Notes: a model not told the origin generated them from the letters alone. A DNA stretch of 64,000 nt from DAOMFB01 sp963801475 (GCA_963801475.1 CAWDEX010000001.1:2728001-2792000); one strand, 5' to 3'. Positions 1-10,026 are shown, numbered from the stretch's first letter. Program-made: numbers and translations.

Positions 1-1
1 G

Positions 2-349
2 CAGATGCTCGCCCACTGTTCGGCCGCCCTCGAGGTCGCCACGGGCGACACCCCTCGGACGCAGACACTGATCGGGAAGTTCCTGGCCCCCTTCGTCAAG
101 AGAAAAGTCCTCGGCCAGGAGCCGATGATGAAGAACGCTCCGACCGATCCCGCGTTCGTCGTCGCCGACACGCGCGACTTCGCCCGGGAGAAGGCGCGCC
201 TCGCGGCGCTCCTCGCCCGCTTCTGCGATGCTGGCCCCGCGGTCGCCGACGGGCAGGTCCACTCCTTCTTCGGCCGCCTCGAGGGGGGCGAGTGGGGCGC
301 CCTGATGTACAAGCACCTCGACCACCACCTCCGGCAGTTCGGAGCGTAG
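2..349 (+). CDS. DUF1569 family protein, 5'-truncated by window edge
   Basis: This is the C-terminal 115 or so residues of a DUF1569 (DinB-like helical bundle) protein of unknown function. The first ATG in the window (position 5) is preceded by an open in-frame codon, and family members usually have about 40 more residues, so the true start lies outside the window. The C-terminal signature HSFFGRL, GEW and KHLDHHLRQF is characteristic of the family. The gene ends at TAG 347-349 and converges on the kinase gene 12 bases later. A decayed copy of the same C-terminus lies on the far side of that kinase gene. The family assignment is from remembered motif similarity; no catalytic role can be given. 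Confidence 0.7.
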   Translation, partial: QMLAHCSAALEVATGDTPRTQTLIGKFLAPFVKRKVLGQEPMMKNAPTDPAFVVADTRDFAREKARLAALLARFCDAGPAVADGQVHSFFGRLEGGEWGALMYKHLDHHLRQFGA

Positions 350-360
350 GAGAGCGCCCC

Positions 361-2745
361 TCAACTTCCCGTAGGGAGATTCAGCTTCTTCAGCAACGCC
401 GCGAAGCGCGGATCGTCACGCACTTTGTCGAAGAGGGGGCTCCACTCGAGATCGCCGCAGCCGCTGTCCCGCTGGGCGTACGCGCGATCCAGCCATGCGA
501 AGGCCCTGTCCTTCTCTCCTCTCCAGGCGAACACCCCGGCGATCTGGATCGCCGCGCTGTGCGCGTGACGGGCGATCAGCTCGTCCAGTGCCCGCCGTGA
601 CTCGTCCGGGCGCCCGAGCTCGTGCTCGGCGATGGCCATGCCGGTGAGACTGAAGACGGACCCGGCGCGTTCGAAACCGGAGAGGGCGTCTCGCGGTCTG
701 CCTTCGAGAAGCCGGGCGACGCCGAGATAGTAGTGGACGGCTTCCGACTCGGGACTGATCTCGAGTGAGCGGGCCGCGGCCTCCTCTGCCTCCGCGAACT
801 TCCGGCTGGCGCCGAGCTTCGAGGTCATCATGATCCAGGCTTCGGGCAGCAGCGGATCGATCTCGATCGCCCTTCTCTCCTCTGCGATCGCCTCGGGCAG
901 CCGGCCGAGGGTCGCCAGGAGCTCGCCATACCAGACGTGGGTGCTCGCGTTGCCGGGATCGAGCGCCAGCGCTTTCTGGAGATCCGACCGGGCCCCGTCC
1001 CAGTCGAAGGTGAATCCCAGGCGAAGAAACCCGCGGGCCTCGTAGCCCTCGGGCAGCTCCGGATCGAGCGACAGCGCCTTGTCGGCTGCGACGAGCGCCT
1101 CCTGCCTGAGCTCGGCGATCTCCCCTTGGGTCGAGGCAACGGAGTCCGACGCCCAGAAGTCGGCCATCGCGAGGCCCGCCCAGGCCGCGGCGTAACCCTG
1201 GTCGAGCGCGATCGCCTTCCGGAATTCCGCGATCGCCTGACGGATTCCCGCGCCGCTGCGGCTGCCGTTGAAACGCTTTCCCAGGACGTAGTGGATGTAG
1301 GCATCCGGATTGGACGTCCGGTGCCGCGACTGCACCGCGCGCTCCTCTGGAAGGAGCCGGACCTTGAGTGCCGCCACGACGGCTCCGGCAATCTCGTCCT
1401 GCAGCGCGAAGATGTCCTTGACCTTCCGGTCGTAGGTTTCGGCCCAGATCTGAAAGCCGTCGGCCACGTTCACGAGCCGCGCCGAGACGCGGAGCTGGTC
1501 GCTCGACCTGCGGACGCTTCCCTCCAGAACCGTGGCCACCTGGAGCTTCCGTCCGATCGAGGCGAGATCCTCGGCCTTCCCCTTGAACGCCGACGAAGAC
1601 GTGTGCCCGGCCACATGCAGTCCCTTCACCTTCGTGAGGAGATCCGCCAGCTCCTCCGACAGCCCTTCTGTGAAGTATTCCTGTCCCTTGTCGCCGCTCA
1701 GGTTCGTGAACGGGAGGACGGCGATGGAGGGCCCCGGCGTCGCGGGCGCTGCCGGGAGCGGGGAGCCGCGGCGGAGTGCGAAGACGGCCGCCGCCGCGAC
1801 GATCGCAAGGACGCCGGCCCCGAGGACGGCGAGGCGCCACCTCTTCGAGGAGGCCGACGCATCCCGCCGGTCGGACTGACGTCCGGCCGCCGGCCCGGAT
1901 GCTTCCGAAAGAGCGAATCCGAGATCGTGCGCGGTTTGAAATCGGCGCTTCGGGTCCTTCTCGAGACAGCGCCGGACGATATGGCCGAAGGCTGAGGAAA
2001 AGCTCCCGGGCACGTTCGGCAATTCCGGCGGGTCCTCCGTCAGAATCGCCGCCATCGTCTCCGCGGCGGAACCCCGCTTGAAGGCCCTGTCTCCCGACAG
2101 CATTTCGTACAGGACGGCCCCGAAGGAGAAAAGGTCCGACCGGTGGTCGACGGCGAGCCCCTTGACCTGCTCCGGTGACATGTAGGACGTCGTTCCCAGC
2201 ACGACGCCCGCCTCGGTGTACTTCGAAGCCGTGGGCGCCCTCGAGCTGTCGCCGGCCGTATCGGGATCCGCTCTCTTCGCGAGACCGAAGTCTAGAATCT
2301 TGAGCCGACCGTCCTCGGTGACGAGGAGGTTCTCGGGCTTGAGGTCGCGGTGAACGATTCCCTTCTCGTGCGCCGCCGAGAGACCCCGCGCAATCTGGAG
2401 CGCGAGATCTGCGGCCTGCTCCGGCGGAATGGGTCCCCTGCTCAGTCGCTCGCGCAGCGTCGCGCCCTCGACGAGCTCCATCGCCAGGAGGTAGCGGCCG
2501 GAGACTTCCTCGAAGGCGTGAATCGCCGCGATGTTCGGGTGATTGAGAGCGGCGAGCAGCCGCGCTTCCCGCTCGAATCGCTGACTTCTCGCGCCATCGT
2601 CGAAGAGCGTCTCGGGCAGGACCTTCAGCGCGACTTCACGATCGAGCTTCGTGTCTTTCGCCCTGTAGACCTCTCCCATCCCTCCCGCTCCGAGAGGCGC
2701 GAGGATCTCGTACGAGCCGAGGCGGGTACCGGGTGAGAGGGCCAT
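361..2745 (-). CDS. Transmembrane Ser/Thr protein kinase with TolB-like and TPR regions
   Basis: A predicted receptor-type Hanks kinase of 794 aa. The cytoplasmic kinase domain covers about residues 12-280: glycine loop GAGGMGEVY (19-27), ATP lysine K41, catalytic HRDLKPEN with D134, DFG with D152, and an SPE in place of the usual APE. One transmembrane helix lies near 303-325. The outer part begins with a TolB N-terminal/FlgO-like domain (about 339-460, opening SIAVLPFTNLSGD), followed by TPR repeats to the C-terminus. This architecture is common in Acidobacteriota and is usually assigned to signalling, with the TPR part as a protein-interaction surface; substrates are unknown. All catalytic residues are present. 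The gene stands alone between an intact and a decayed DUF1569 sequence, with no obvious operon partner. Confidence 0.93.
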   Translation of the reverse strand: MALSPGTRLGSYEILAPLGAGGMGEVYRAKDTKLDREVALKVLPETLFDDGARSQRFEREARLLAALNHPNIAAIHAFEEVSGRYLLAMELVEGATLRERLSRGPIPPEQAADLALQIARGLSAAHEKGIVHRDLKPENLLVTEDGRLKILDFGLAKRADPDTAGDSSRAPTASKYTEAGVVLGTTSYMSPEQVKGLAVDHRSDLFSFGAVLYEMLSGDRAFKRGSAAETMAAILTEDPPELPNVPGSFSSAFGHIVRRCLEKDPKRRFQTAHDLGFALSEASGPAAGRQSDRRDASASSKRWRLAVLGAGVLAIVAAAAVFALRRGSPLPAAPATPGPSIAVLPFTNLSGDKGQEYFTEGLSEELADLLTKVKGLHVAGHTSSSAFKGKAEDLASIGRKLQVATVLEGSVRRSSDQLRVSARLVNVADGFQIWAETYDRKVKDIFALQDEIAGAVVAALKVRLLPEERAVQSRHRTSNPDAYIHYVLGKRFNGSRSGAGIRQAIAEFRKAIALDQGYAAAWAGLAMADFWASDSVASTQGEIAELRQEALVAADKALSLDPELPEGYEARGFLRLGFTFDWDGARSDLQKALALDPGNASTHVWYGELLATLGRLPEAIAEERRAIEIDPLLPEAWIMMTSKLGASRKFAEAEEAAARSLEISPESEAVHYYLGVARLLEGRPRDALSGFERAGSVFSLTGMAIAEHELGRPDESRRALDELIARHAHSAAIQIAGVFAWRGEKDRAFAWLDRAYAQRDSGCGDLEWSPLFDKVRDDPRFAALLKKLNLPTGS

Positions 2746-2772
2746 CCGATCGACGTACCGGCAGGAATTATC

Positions 2773-2943
2773 CCTTGCGCACCGCGCGCGTCGTCGGCGC
2801 GGCGCTCGTCAGCCGCTTCGGCGACGCGCGACCGTCCGCGGCCGAGGGACGGGTCCATTCCTTCTTCGGTCGCCTCGCCGGAGACGAGTGGGGAGTCCTG
2901 AGGCACAAGCACCTCGAGCACCACCTCAGGCAGTTCGGGGCGC
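2773..2943 (+). pseudogene. Decayed C-terminal fragment of a DUF1569 gene
   Basis: Reading the plus strand here gives a peptide ending in HSFFGRLAGDEW...KHLEHHLRQFGA, clearly homologous to the C-terminus of the DUF1569 gene at the left edge of the window. About 80 bases of the best-matching part differ at roughly 12 positions by my hand count. There is no start codon in a sensible place, the N-terminal half is missing, and the stop is lost (TAG replaced by CAG), so the frame runs into the antisense of sucD. It sits between the kinase start and the sucD stop. I read it as a remnant of duplication or rearrangement, not a working gene. Confidence 0.7.
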
Positions 2944-2954
2944 AGCGCGGCGGG

Positions 2955-3826
<872 letters not shown>

Positions 3827-3830
<4 letters not shown>

Positions 3831-4993
3831 TTTCCACCTCCGAGCGACGCGATGATCTTCTCGGCCGCGTCCTTCATTCCGTCGGCGGGGATGACGGCGA
3901 GGCCCGAGCTCTTCAGGATCGCCTTTCCCTCCTCGACGTTCGTCCCTTCGAGGCGGACGACGACCGGGATCTTGATCCCGATCTCCTTCACGGCGTGGAC
4001 GACGCCGGTCGCGATGATGTCGCAGCGCATGATGCCGCCGAAGATGTTGATGAGGACGGCCTTCACGTTCCTGTCCGAGAGGAGGATCCGCATCGCGTTC
4101 TTGACCTGCTCCTCGTTGGCGCCGCCTCCCACGTCGAGGAAGTTCGCGGGCTTGCCGCCCGCGTACTGGATGATGTCCATCGTCGCCATCGCGAGCCCGG
4201 CGCCGTTCACCATGCAGCCGACGTTCCCGTCCAGCTTGATGTAGTTGAGGTCGAACTTCGAGGCCTCGACCTCGAGCGGGTCCTCCTCGTCGAGGTCCCG
4301 GTACTCCTTGATGTTCGCGTGCCGGAAGAGCCCGTTGTCGTCGAAGTTCATCTTCGCGTCGAGGGCGAGGACCTCCCCCTGCGCCGTGACGAGAAGCGGG
4401 TTGATCTCGGCGAGCGACGCGTCCGTCTCGACGTAGGCTTTCGCGAGGGCGATGAAGAAGGTGCACGCCTTCTTGTGCGTGTCGCCGGCGAGGCCGAGCG
4501 CGTACGCCAGCTTCCGGGCCTGGTACGGCTGAAGCCCCCACGCCGGGTCGAACGCCTCCTTGACGATGGCCGACGGGTCCTTCGCGGCCACCTCCTCGAT
4601 CTCCATCCCCCCCTGGGCCGAGACCATCATGACGGGCTTGCCGACGGCCCGGTCCAGCGTGATGCCGAGGTAGAGCTCCCGGGCGATGTCGAGCGCCTCC
4701 TCGACGAGGACCTTCTTCACCTTCCGCCCTTCGGGGCCGGTCTGGTGCGTGACGAGCTGCATCCCGATGATCTTCTTGGCGTGCTCGACCGCCTCTTCGG
4801 GGACGCGGGCGAGCTTCACGCCCCCGCCCTTGCCGCGCCCGCCGGCGTGGATCTGCGCCTTGACGACGGCGCGCCCGCCGAATTCCTTCGCGATCCGTCC
4901 CGCCTCTTCGGGCGAGTCGGTCACGCGTCCGCGCGGCGTGGGGACACCGTAGCCACGCAGGATTTCCTTCGCCTGGTACTCGTGAACTTTCAT
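3827..4993 (-). CDS. sucC: Succinyl-CoA synthetase beta subunit
   Basis: ADP- or GDP-forming succinyl-CoA ligase beta subunit, 388 aa, carrying the ATP-grasp nucleotide-binding fold. The start ATG at 4991-4993 gives the family-typical MKVHEYQAKEILRGYGVP; an open frame runs further upstream but encodes nothing recognisable. The ATP-grasp stretch KAQIHAGGRGKGGGVK and the later GNVGCMVNGAGLAMATMD and FLDVGGGA motifs are intact. It is the first gene of a two-gene sucC-sucD operon. A 10-bp perfect palindrome (TTTCGCGAAA, 5003-5012) lies just upstream of the start and could affect ribosome access; this is speculation. Confidence 0.96.
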
Positions 4994-5128
4994 GAAGACG
5001 CCTTTCGCGAAAAGGAAGTGGAAGGCGCGCCGGAGATTAGCAGAAGAATCCGGCGGCCGAAGGGTCCCGCCTCCGGCCGACACATTAGACTTGGGGGGCT
5101 TCCCGCCCCGACCCGAAAGGAGAAGCGA

Positions 5129-5716
5129 ATGCCGAGAGCCGCCTCCCCAATCGCCGCCGGAACTCTCCTCCTCCTCTCCGTTCTCGCTGCCCGGCCGGCC
5201 GCCGCCCAGTTCCACATCGCCCTCGGCGCGCACGTCGGCTACTCCCAGACGAAGGACGAGGGCGGCTCGTTCATCGGGGGGGCCCAGTTCCGCCTCCGAC
5301 TCCTCTCCTTCATCGGAGCCGAGGCGCTCGCCGAGTACCGGCAGACGACCTACCAGTCCGGGGGAGTCGACGTCCTCCGGGTCAAGGACTTCCCGGTCCA
5401 GCTCTCCGCGTTGCTCTACCTGGTCCCCGCCGGGCCCTTCCAGCTCTACGTCCTGGGCGGAGCCGGTTGCCACTTCACGCGGTCCGAGGGCCTCGGCCCG
5501 GCGGCGAGCTACCCCACCACGGACCAGTCCAAGTGGGCGCCGCAGGCGGGCGGCGGCGTGGAAATCTGGACGAGCCAGAACTTCTTCATTTCCGGCGATA
5601 TCCGGTACGTCTTCCTTTCGATTGGCTCCGTCAGCGACCTCGAGAACGAGCTCAAGAGCGGGACCTTCTCAGCAAACTACTGGCAGGCGACCGCCGGCCT
5701 GAACTACAAGTTCTGA
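5129..5716 (+). CDS. Outer-membrane beta-barrel protein
   Basis: A 195-aa secreted protein. A strong ribosome site (GAAAGGAGA) precedes ATG 5129. Residues 1-26 are a clear signal peptide (hydrophobic core TLLLLSVLAA, cleavage after AAAQ or nearby). The mature part alternates polar and hydrophobic residues in short strands, is glycine-rich, and ends NYKF, that is, with the terminal aromatic residue favoured by the BAM machinery. This matches the small eight-stranded OmpW/OmpA-like barrel class. The precise role is unknown. It is divergent from sucC, with 135 bp between them that must hold both promoters. Confidence 0.75.
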   Translation: MPRAASPIAAGTLLLLSVLAARPAAAQFHIALGAHVGYSQTKDEGGSFIGGAQFRLRLLSFIGAEALAEYRQTTYQSGGVDVLRVKDFPVQLSALLYLVPAGPFQLYVLGGAGCHFTRSEGLGPAASYPTTDQSKWAPQAGGGVEIWTSQNFFISGDIRYVFLSIGSVSDLENELKSGTFSANYWQATAGLNYKF

Positions 5717-5743
5717 CCGCTGGCCGCCTCCGAGGAGTCTGTC

Positions 5744-6055
5744 GTGCCCACCGGTCGCTTCTTCCGCCTTCCCGACGACGCCCTCGAGCTTCTCGACCGG
5801 CTCGCGGCCCAGGCCGGGAAGCCGCCCGGCGAGGTACTCGAGGATCTCGTCCGGACGGCGGCGGCGGCGGAGGGCTTCGCGATTCCTCCGGACGGGGCGT
5901 TCCTGGAGCTCGAGGCCGTGGATGAGACGCCGGCCATAGGGCCCGACGGCCGGGGGCGGAAGGTCCATTTCGTCGCCGTGGACGAGACCGGGGCGCAGGA
6001 CCTGGGCGACTTCTTCGTCCCGGACGACACGACGCGGATCAAGCAGCGCCCCTGA
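5744..6055 (+). CDS. Hypothetical small protein
   Basis: A 103-aa reading frame starting at GTG 5744, preceded by GAGGAG at a good distance. The N-terminal 45 residues (FRLPDDALELLDRLAAQAGKPPGEVLEDLV) look like a ribbon-helix-helix or similar small helical segment, and the acidic C-terminus contains no recognised motif. It follows the beta-barrel gene by 27 bases, so the two may be co-transcribed. I do not recognise the family. About 200 bp after it (6056-6253) carry no supported gene. Confidence 0.5.
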   Translation: MPTGRFFRLPDDALELLDRLAAQAGKPPGEVLEDLVRTAAAAEGFAIPPDGAFLELEAVDETPAIGPDGRGRKVHFVAVDETGAQDLGDFFVPDDTTRIKQRP

Positions 6056-6253
6056 GCGCGGCCTGCCGGCCTTTGCGCCGTCGAGCTCCCGCGTTTCGCC
6101 GGCGCCGGCTGCTTCGACCCCGACCGGACGACCGTCAAGGGGGGCGACCTCTCGACGTCGGCCCTCACCGGCTCGACCGCGGAGGAGCCGTCGGGGGGAT
6201 CAGGGTGTCAGGGGGGGCGACAAACACCCCGTTCAGGAGAGAAACTCCGGACC

Positions 6254-7147
6254 ATGAAGCGTTCTGTCGCTCTTTTCGCGCTCCTCGCCACCGCCGCAGC
6301 CTTTGCCGCCCCCCCCGACCCGGCCGCCTACAAGGCGGAGATCGAGACCTTTCGCAAGCAGCGTGACGCGTCGCTCCGGACCGACACAGGCTGGCTGACG
6401 CTCGTCGGCCTCTCCTGGCTCGAAGAAGGCGACAACAGCGTCGGGAGCGCTCCGAAGAGCCGCGTCCCCCTGCCCAGCGGGAAGGCACCCGGGACGCTCG
6501 GCAACATCCGGCTGGAGAAAGGCACGGCCACGTTCACGGCCGCGCCCGGCGCGGCCGTCACGGAGGGCGGCCGGCCGGTGACGTCGATCGCCCTCAGGCC
6601 GGACTCCTCGGGCGAGGCCACCCGGCTCTCGCACGGCCCTCTCACCTTCTTCCTCATCAAGCGCGGCGCGAAATGGGGCGTGCGGGTCAGGGACCGGGAG
6701 GCCGAGACGCTGAAGAACTTCAAGGGAGTCGAGAGCTTCCCGGTCGACCCGGCGTGGCGCTTCGCAGCGCGCTTCGAGAGATACAAGCCGGCGAAGAAGA
6801 TCGAGGTCCCGAACATCCTCGGAACGCCCGAGACGCAGGACTCCCCCGGCGCCGTCGTCTTCACGAAGGAAGGCAAGAGCTACCGCCTCGAGGCCCTCCT
6901 GGGCGGGCGCGGCGGCGAGCTCTTTCTCGTCTTCGGCGACCAGACCAACTCGAAGGAGACCTACGGCGGAGGACGTTTCCTGACGACGGGGACGCCCGCC
7001 CCGGACGGGACCGTCGTCGTCGACTTCAACAAGGCGATCAACCCGCCGTGCGTCTTCACACCGTACGCCACCTGCCCGCTCCCGCCGAAGGGAAACGTCC
7101 TGGCGCTGGCGGTGACCGCCGGCGAGAAGAGCTACGGGAAGCGTTGA
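6254..7147 (+). CDS. DUF1684 family secreted protein
   Basis: A 297-aa protein with a signal peptide (MKRSVALFALLATAAAFA, cut near AFAAPP). The body matches the DUF1684 family: TGWLTLVGLSWLEEGDNSVGS near the start of the mature protein, a central VRVRDREAE...F stretch, and the C-terminal NPPCVFTPYATCPLPP with a conserved cysteine pair followed by a basic GEKSYGKR end. No enzymatic activity is established for the family. The ribosome site (AGGAGAGAAA) is rather far from the ATG. It is followed 51 bases later by the aldo/keto reductase on the same strand. Confidence 0.8.
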   Translation: MKRSVALFALLATAAAFAAPPDPAAYKAEIETFRKQRDASLRTDTGWLTLVGLSWLEEGDNSVGSAPKSRVPLPSGKAPGTLGNIRLEKGTATFTAAPGAAVTEGGRPVTSIALRPDSSGEATRLSHGPLTFFLIKRGAKWGVRVRDREAETLKNFKGVESFPVDPAWRFAARFERYKPAKKIEVPNILGTPETQDSPGAVVFTKEGKSYRLEALLGGRGGELFLVFGDQTNSKETYGGGRFLTTGTPAPDGTVVVDFNKAINPPCVFTPYATCPLPPKGNVLALAVTAGEKSYGKR

Positions 7148-7198
7148 GGGGAGTCCGGGGGGCAAAGCCTTCCGGGAAGACACCGAAAGGAGTTCCTG

Positions 7199-8269
7199 AT
7201 GACGGACCGCGAGGAATCGAAACCGATCCTTCCCCGCCGTGACGTCCTGAAGCTCGGCGCTGCCGCGGCGGCCGGCTTCCTCGCCCGCGACCTCGCGGCC
7301 GACGTCCCGAAGGAGGCGCCGAAGCCGGCTTCCGGCTTCCCCGAGAACCCGCGGACCGCCGGCGCCATGCCGATGCGGAACTTCGGAAGGACCGGCTACC
7401 GCGTCGGGATCTTCAGCCTCGGCGGCCAGGCGGCCGTCGAGCAGCCCGGGAACGAGGCGGTCGCCGTGCCGATCGTCGAGAAGGCGCTGGACCTCGGCCT
7501 CAACTACATCGACACCTCCGCACGCTACGGGGGCGAGAAGCGCTGGAGCGAGCGCTACATCGGGCAGGTGATGAAGCGCCGCCGGAGCGAGGCCTTCCTC
7601 GCCACGAAGACGCACGACCGGACGCGCGACGGCTCGCTGAAGATCCTGGAGACGTCGCTGAAGCTCCTCGAGACCGACCACGTCGACCTCTGGCAGATCC
7701 ACAACCTCTCCTCGATGGAGCAGGTCGAGCGGATGTTCGCGCCGGACGGCGCCGTCAAGGCAATGCAGGAGGCGCGCGAGCAGAAGCTGGTCCGGTTCCT
7801 GGGCGTCACGGGACACGCGGATCCCGACGTCCTCCTCGCGGCGATACGCCGCTTTCCGTTCGACACGATCCTCATGGCGCTGAACGCGGCCGATCCGCAC
7901 CACAAGAGCTTCCAGAGGGAGCTCCTGCCGACGGCCGTCGAGAAGGAGATGGGGATCATCGGGATGAAGATCCCGGCGCGGGGCCGGATCCTCTCGAGCT
8001 GGACGCCGCCTCCCGCGGGCTCGGCGCCCTCGTGGACCGGGACGGCGACGAGCTCCGGGACGCTGACGATGCCCGAGGCGATGCGCTACGTCCTCTCCCT
8101 CCCCGTTTCCACCGTCATCATCGGCGTCGACTCGATCGCGCAGCTCGAGGAGAACGTCCGGATCGCCCGGTCGTTCACGCCGCTCTCCGCCGCGCAGCTC
8201 GCCGGGCTCTCGGCGAAGGCCGAACCGGTCAAGAGGCAGGCGCTTTTCTTCCGGCCCTGGGAGGCGTAG
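7199..8269 (+). CDS. Tat-exported aldo/keto reductase
   Basis: An NADPH-dependent oxidoreductase of the aldo/keto reductase fold, 356 aa, with AAAGGAG upstream of ATG 7199. Residues 13-35 form a twin-arginine signal (PRRDVLKLG then an alanine-rich core), so it is probably exported folded. The catalytic tetrad can be placed: Asp and Tyr in YIDTSARYG, Lys in ATKTH, and a residue of IHNL in the position usually held by His. The C-terminal segment SLPVSTVIIGVDSIAQLEENV is the family cofactor-binding signature. Proteins of this kind with Tat signals are frequent in Acidobacteriota; the substrate is unknown. The gene ends 12 bases before the convergent methyltransferase. Confidence 0.9.
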   Translation: MTDREESKPILPRRDVLKLGAAAAAGFLARDLAADVPKEAPKPASGFPENPRTAGAMPMRNFGRTGYRVGIFSLGGQAAVEQPGNEAVAVPIVEKALDLGLNYIDTSARYGGEKRWSERYIGQVMKRRRSEAFLATKTHDRTRDGSLKILETSLKLLETDHVDLWQIHNLSSMEQVERMFAPDGAVKAMQEAREQKLVRFLGVTGHADPDVLLAAIRRFPFDTILMALNAADPHHKSFQRELLPTAVEKEMGIIGMKIPARGRILSSWTPPPAGSAPSWTGTATSSGTLTMPEAMRYVLSLPVSTVIIGVDSIAQLEENVRIARSFTPLSAAQLAGLSAKAEPVKRQALFFRPWEA

Positions 8270-8281
8270 GGACGCCCGACG

Positions 8282-9256
8282 TCACGGCCGGAACGCCTCC
8301 ACCAGAGCATCCATCCGCTCCCCGGACTGGATCAGCCGGATCCGGCCGAAGCCGGCGCGTGCGAGACCATCCCGGATCTCGTCGTACGTGTAGGTCCCGC
8401 CCCCGGACGTGCCGACGAGCATGTTGACGGCGAAGAGGGCACCGGCGCGCGGGTGGGTGCGCGAGGCGTCCATGACGTGGTCCCGGACGACGAGGCGTCC
8501 CCCCGGGACGAGCGCCCGGAAGATCCGCGAATAGAGCGCGTCGTTCTCCGCGGGGCCGTTCTGGTGAATGATGGCCGAGAGCCAGGCGAGATCGTGGCCG
8601 ACCGGCAGCTCGTCCCGGGTGAAGTCGCCGGGGACGAGCGTCACGCGCGGGAGGAGGCCCGCCGTTTCGAGCCGCTCGCGCGCGATCTCCACGACGGGCG
8701 GAAGGTCGAAGAGGGTCGCCCGCAGCAACGGCTCGGCGGCGAGGAAGGCCATCGTGTAGGTGGCCGGGCCGCCGCCGACGTCTAGGAGCCGCCGCGCGCC
8801 CGAGACCCCCGCGGCCGCGACGAGGTCGGCCGCCCGGGGGGCGCCGACGACGTGCATCGCCCCGATGAAGGCGCGAAGCGACTCCTCGGGCGCGCGCTCG
8901 TGCAGCGGTGTCCCGCCCACGCGCTTCGTCAGCGTCGTCCAGCGCGCCCAGAGCGCCGCGGCGTGGAGGAGCATCGGGTGGATCGAGTCGGGGGCCTCCG
9001 CCGAGAGGCATGCGGCGTCCGGGGCCGTCCGGTAGAGGCCGTCCCGCTTCTCGAGGAGATCCATCGCCGCCAGGGCGTCGAGGAGCGTCAAGAGGGCGCG
9101 CCGGTCGGCGCCGAGCCGGGCCGCGAGCGCCTCGACGCCGAGGGGCTCGCGGGACAGGAGCGTGAAGAGGTCGAGCTCGGCGCCCGTCAGGAGAACGCGG
9201 CTCTCCTGGAATCCGCGCGCGAGGGCGAGAAGGGAGTCGGGCGAGAGCGGGCTCAG
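8282..9256 (-). CDS. SAM-dependent O-methyltransferase-like protein (dimerisation + Methyltransf_2)
   Basis: About 324 aa. The N-terminal 80 residues resemble the winged-helix dimerisation domain of plant-type/acetylserotonin O-methyltransferases, and the rest is a class I methyltransferase: LLDVGGGPATYTMAFL is the SAM-binding glycine motif, VTLVPGDF follows, and VPGGRLVVRDHVMD is the post-strand motif. No ATG, GTG or TTG precedes the domain in frame; the only plausible start is a CTG at 9256 in a CTGA overlap with the sdhB stop, so the start is uncertain. It is the last gene of the mdh-sdh operon. The substrate is unknown; association with quinone metabolism would be a guess. Confidence 0.82.
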   Translation of the reverse strand: MSPLSPDSLLALARGFQESRVLLTGAELDLFTLLSREPLGVEALAARLGADRRALLTLLDALAAMDLLEKRDGLYRTAPDAACLSAEAPDSIHPMLLHAAALWARWTTLTKRVGGTPLHERAPEESLRAFIGAMHVVGAPRAADLVAAAGVSGARRLLDVGGGPATYTMAFLAAEPLLRATLFDLPPVVEIARERLETAGLLPRVTLVPGDFTRDELPVGHDLAWLSAIIHQNGPAENDALYSRIFRALVPGGRLVVRDHVMDASRTHPRAGALFAVNMLVGTSGGGTYTYDEIRDGLARAGFGRIRLIQSGERMDALVEAFRP

Positions 9257-10026
9257 CCCGAGCCCCCCCGATCCACCGCAGGCCGGTCGATGATCGAGGC
9301 CTTGAGGTAGTCGCGGTTCAGGCGCGCGATGAATTCCTGCCGGATCTCCTTGGGGCAGGCGTTCGAGCACTCGCCGTGATTGGTGCAGGTCCCGAAGCCT
9401 TCCTTGTCCATCTGCTCGACCATCTTCAGGGCGCGCGAGTAGCGCTCGGGCTGCCCCTGCGGGAGGTAGCCGAGGTGGGAGACCTTGGCGGCCACGAAGA
9501 GCATGGCCGAAGCGTTCGGGCAGGCCGCCACGCACGCCCCGCAGCCGATGCAGGCGGCGGCGTCCATGGAGAGGTCGGCCGCCGGCTTCGGAATCAGGAT
9601 GGCGTTTCCGTCCGGGGCGCTCCCCGTCGCCACGCTGATGAAGCCCCCCACCGCGATGATCCGGTCGAAGGCGCCCCGGTCGACGATGAGGTCCTTCAGG
9701 ACCGGGAAGGCCTTCGCCCGCCACGGCTCGAGGACCAGCTCGTCGCCGTCCCGGAAGCTCCGCATGTGGAGCTGGCAGGCCGTCGTCGCCTTGCGGGGCC
9801 CGTGCGGCACGCCGTTGATGACGACGCCACACATGCCGCAGATTCCCTCGCGGCAGTCGTGGTCGAAGGCGATCGGTTCCTCGCCCTTCCCGATCAGCCC
9901 TTCGTTGACGACGTCGAGCATCTCGAGGAAGGACATGTCGGGGCTGATCTCCTTCGCCTCGTAGGTGACGAATCGCCCCGCGCTCTGGGCGTTCTTCTGG
10001 CGCCAGACGTGCAGCTTGAGATTCAT
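9253..10026 (-). CDS. sdhB: Succinate dehydrogenase/fumarate reductase iron-sulfur subunit
   Basis: 257 aa, carrying electrons from the flavoprotein to the membrane anchor. The [2Fe-2S] cysteines are C58, C63, C66 and C84 (CREGICGMC and later C). The ferredoxin-type C-terminal half contains CIGCGACVAACP and then C-HGEC--ACP for the [4Fe-4S] and [3Fe-4S] clusters. The ATG at 10026 overlaps the sdhA stop by one base (TGATG), a coupled arrangement. The general sequence style is that of the type B enzymes (Bacillus/Bacteroides-like) rather than the E. coli enzyme. Confidence 0.95.
   Translation of the reverse strand: MNLKLHVWRQKNAQSAGRFVTYEAKEISPDMSFLEMLDVVNEGLIGKGEEPIAFDHDCREGICGMCGVVINGVPHGPRKATTACQLHMRSFRDGDELVLEPWRAKAFPVLKDLIVDRGAFDRIIAVGGFISVATGSAPDGNAILIPKPAADLSMDAAACIGCGACVAACPNASAMLFVAAKVSHLGYLPQGQPERYSRALKMVEQMDKEGFGTCTNHGECSNACPKEIRQEFIARLNRDYLKASIIDRPAVDRGGSG

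Noticed and set aside
6060..6250. Smooth reading frame around 6079-6180 (VELPRFAGAGCFDPDRTTV)
   Set aside because: It has no start codon, no ribosome site and no recognised homologue; it may be a gene remnant but cannot be supported.
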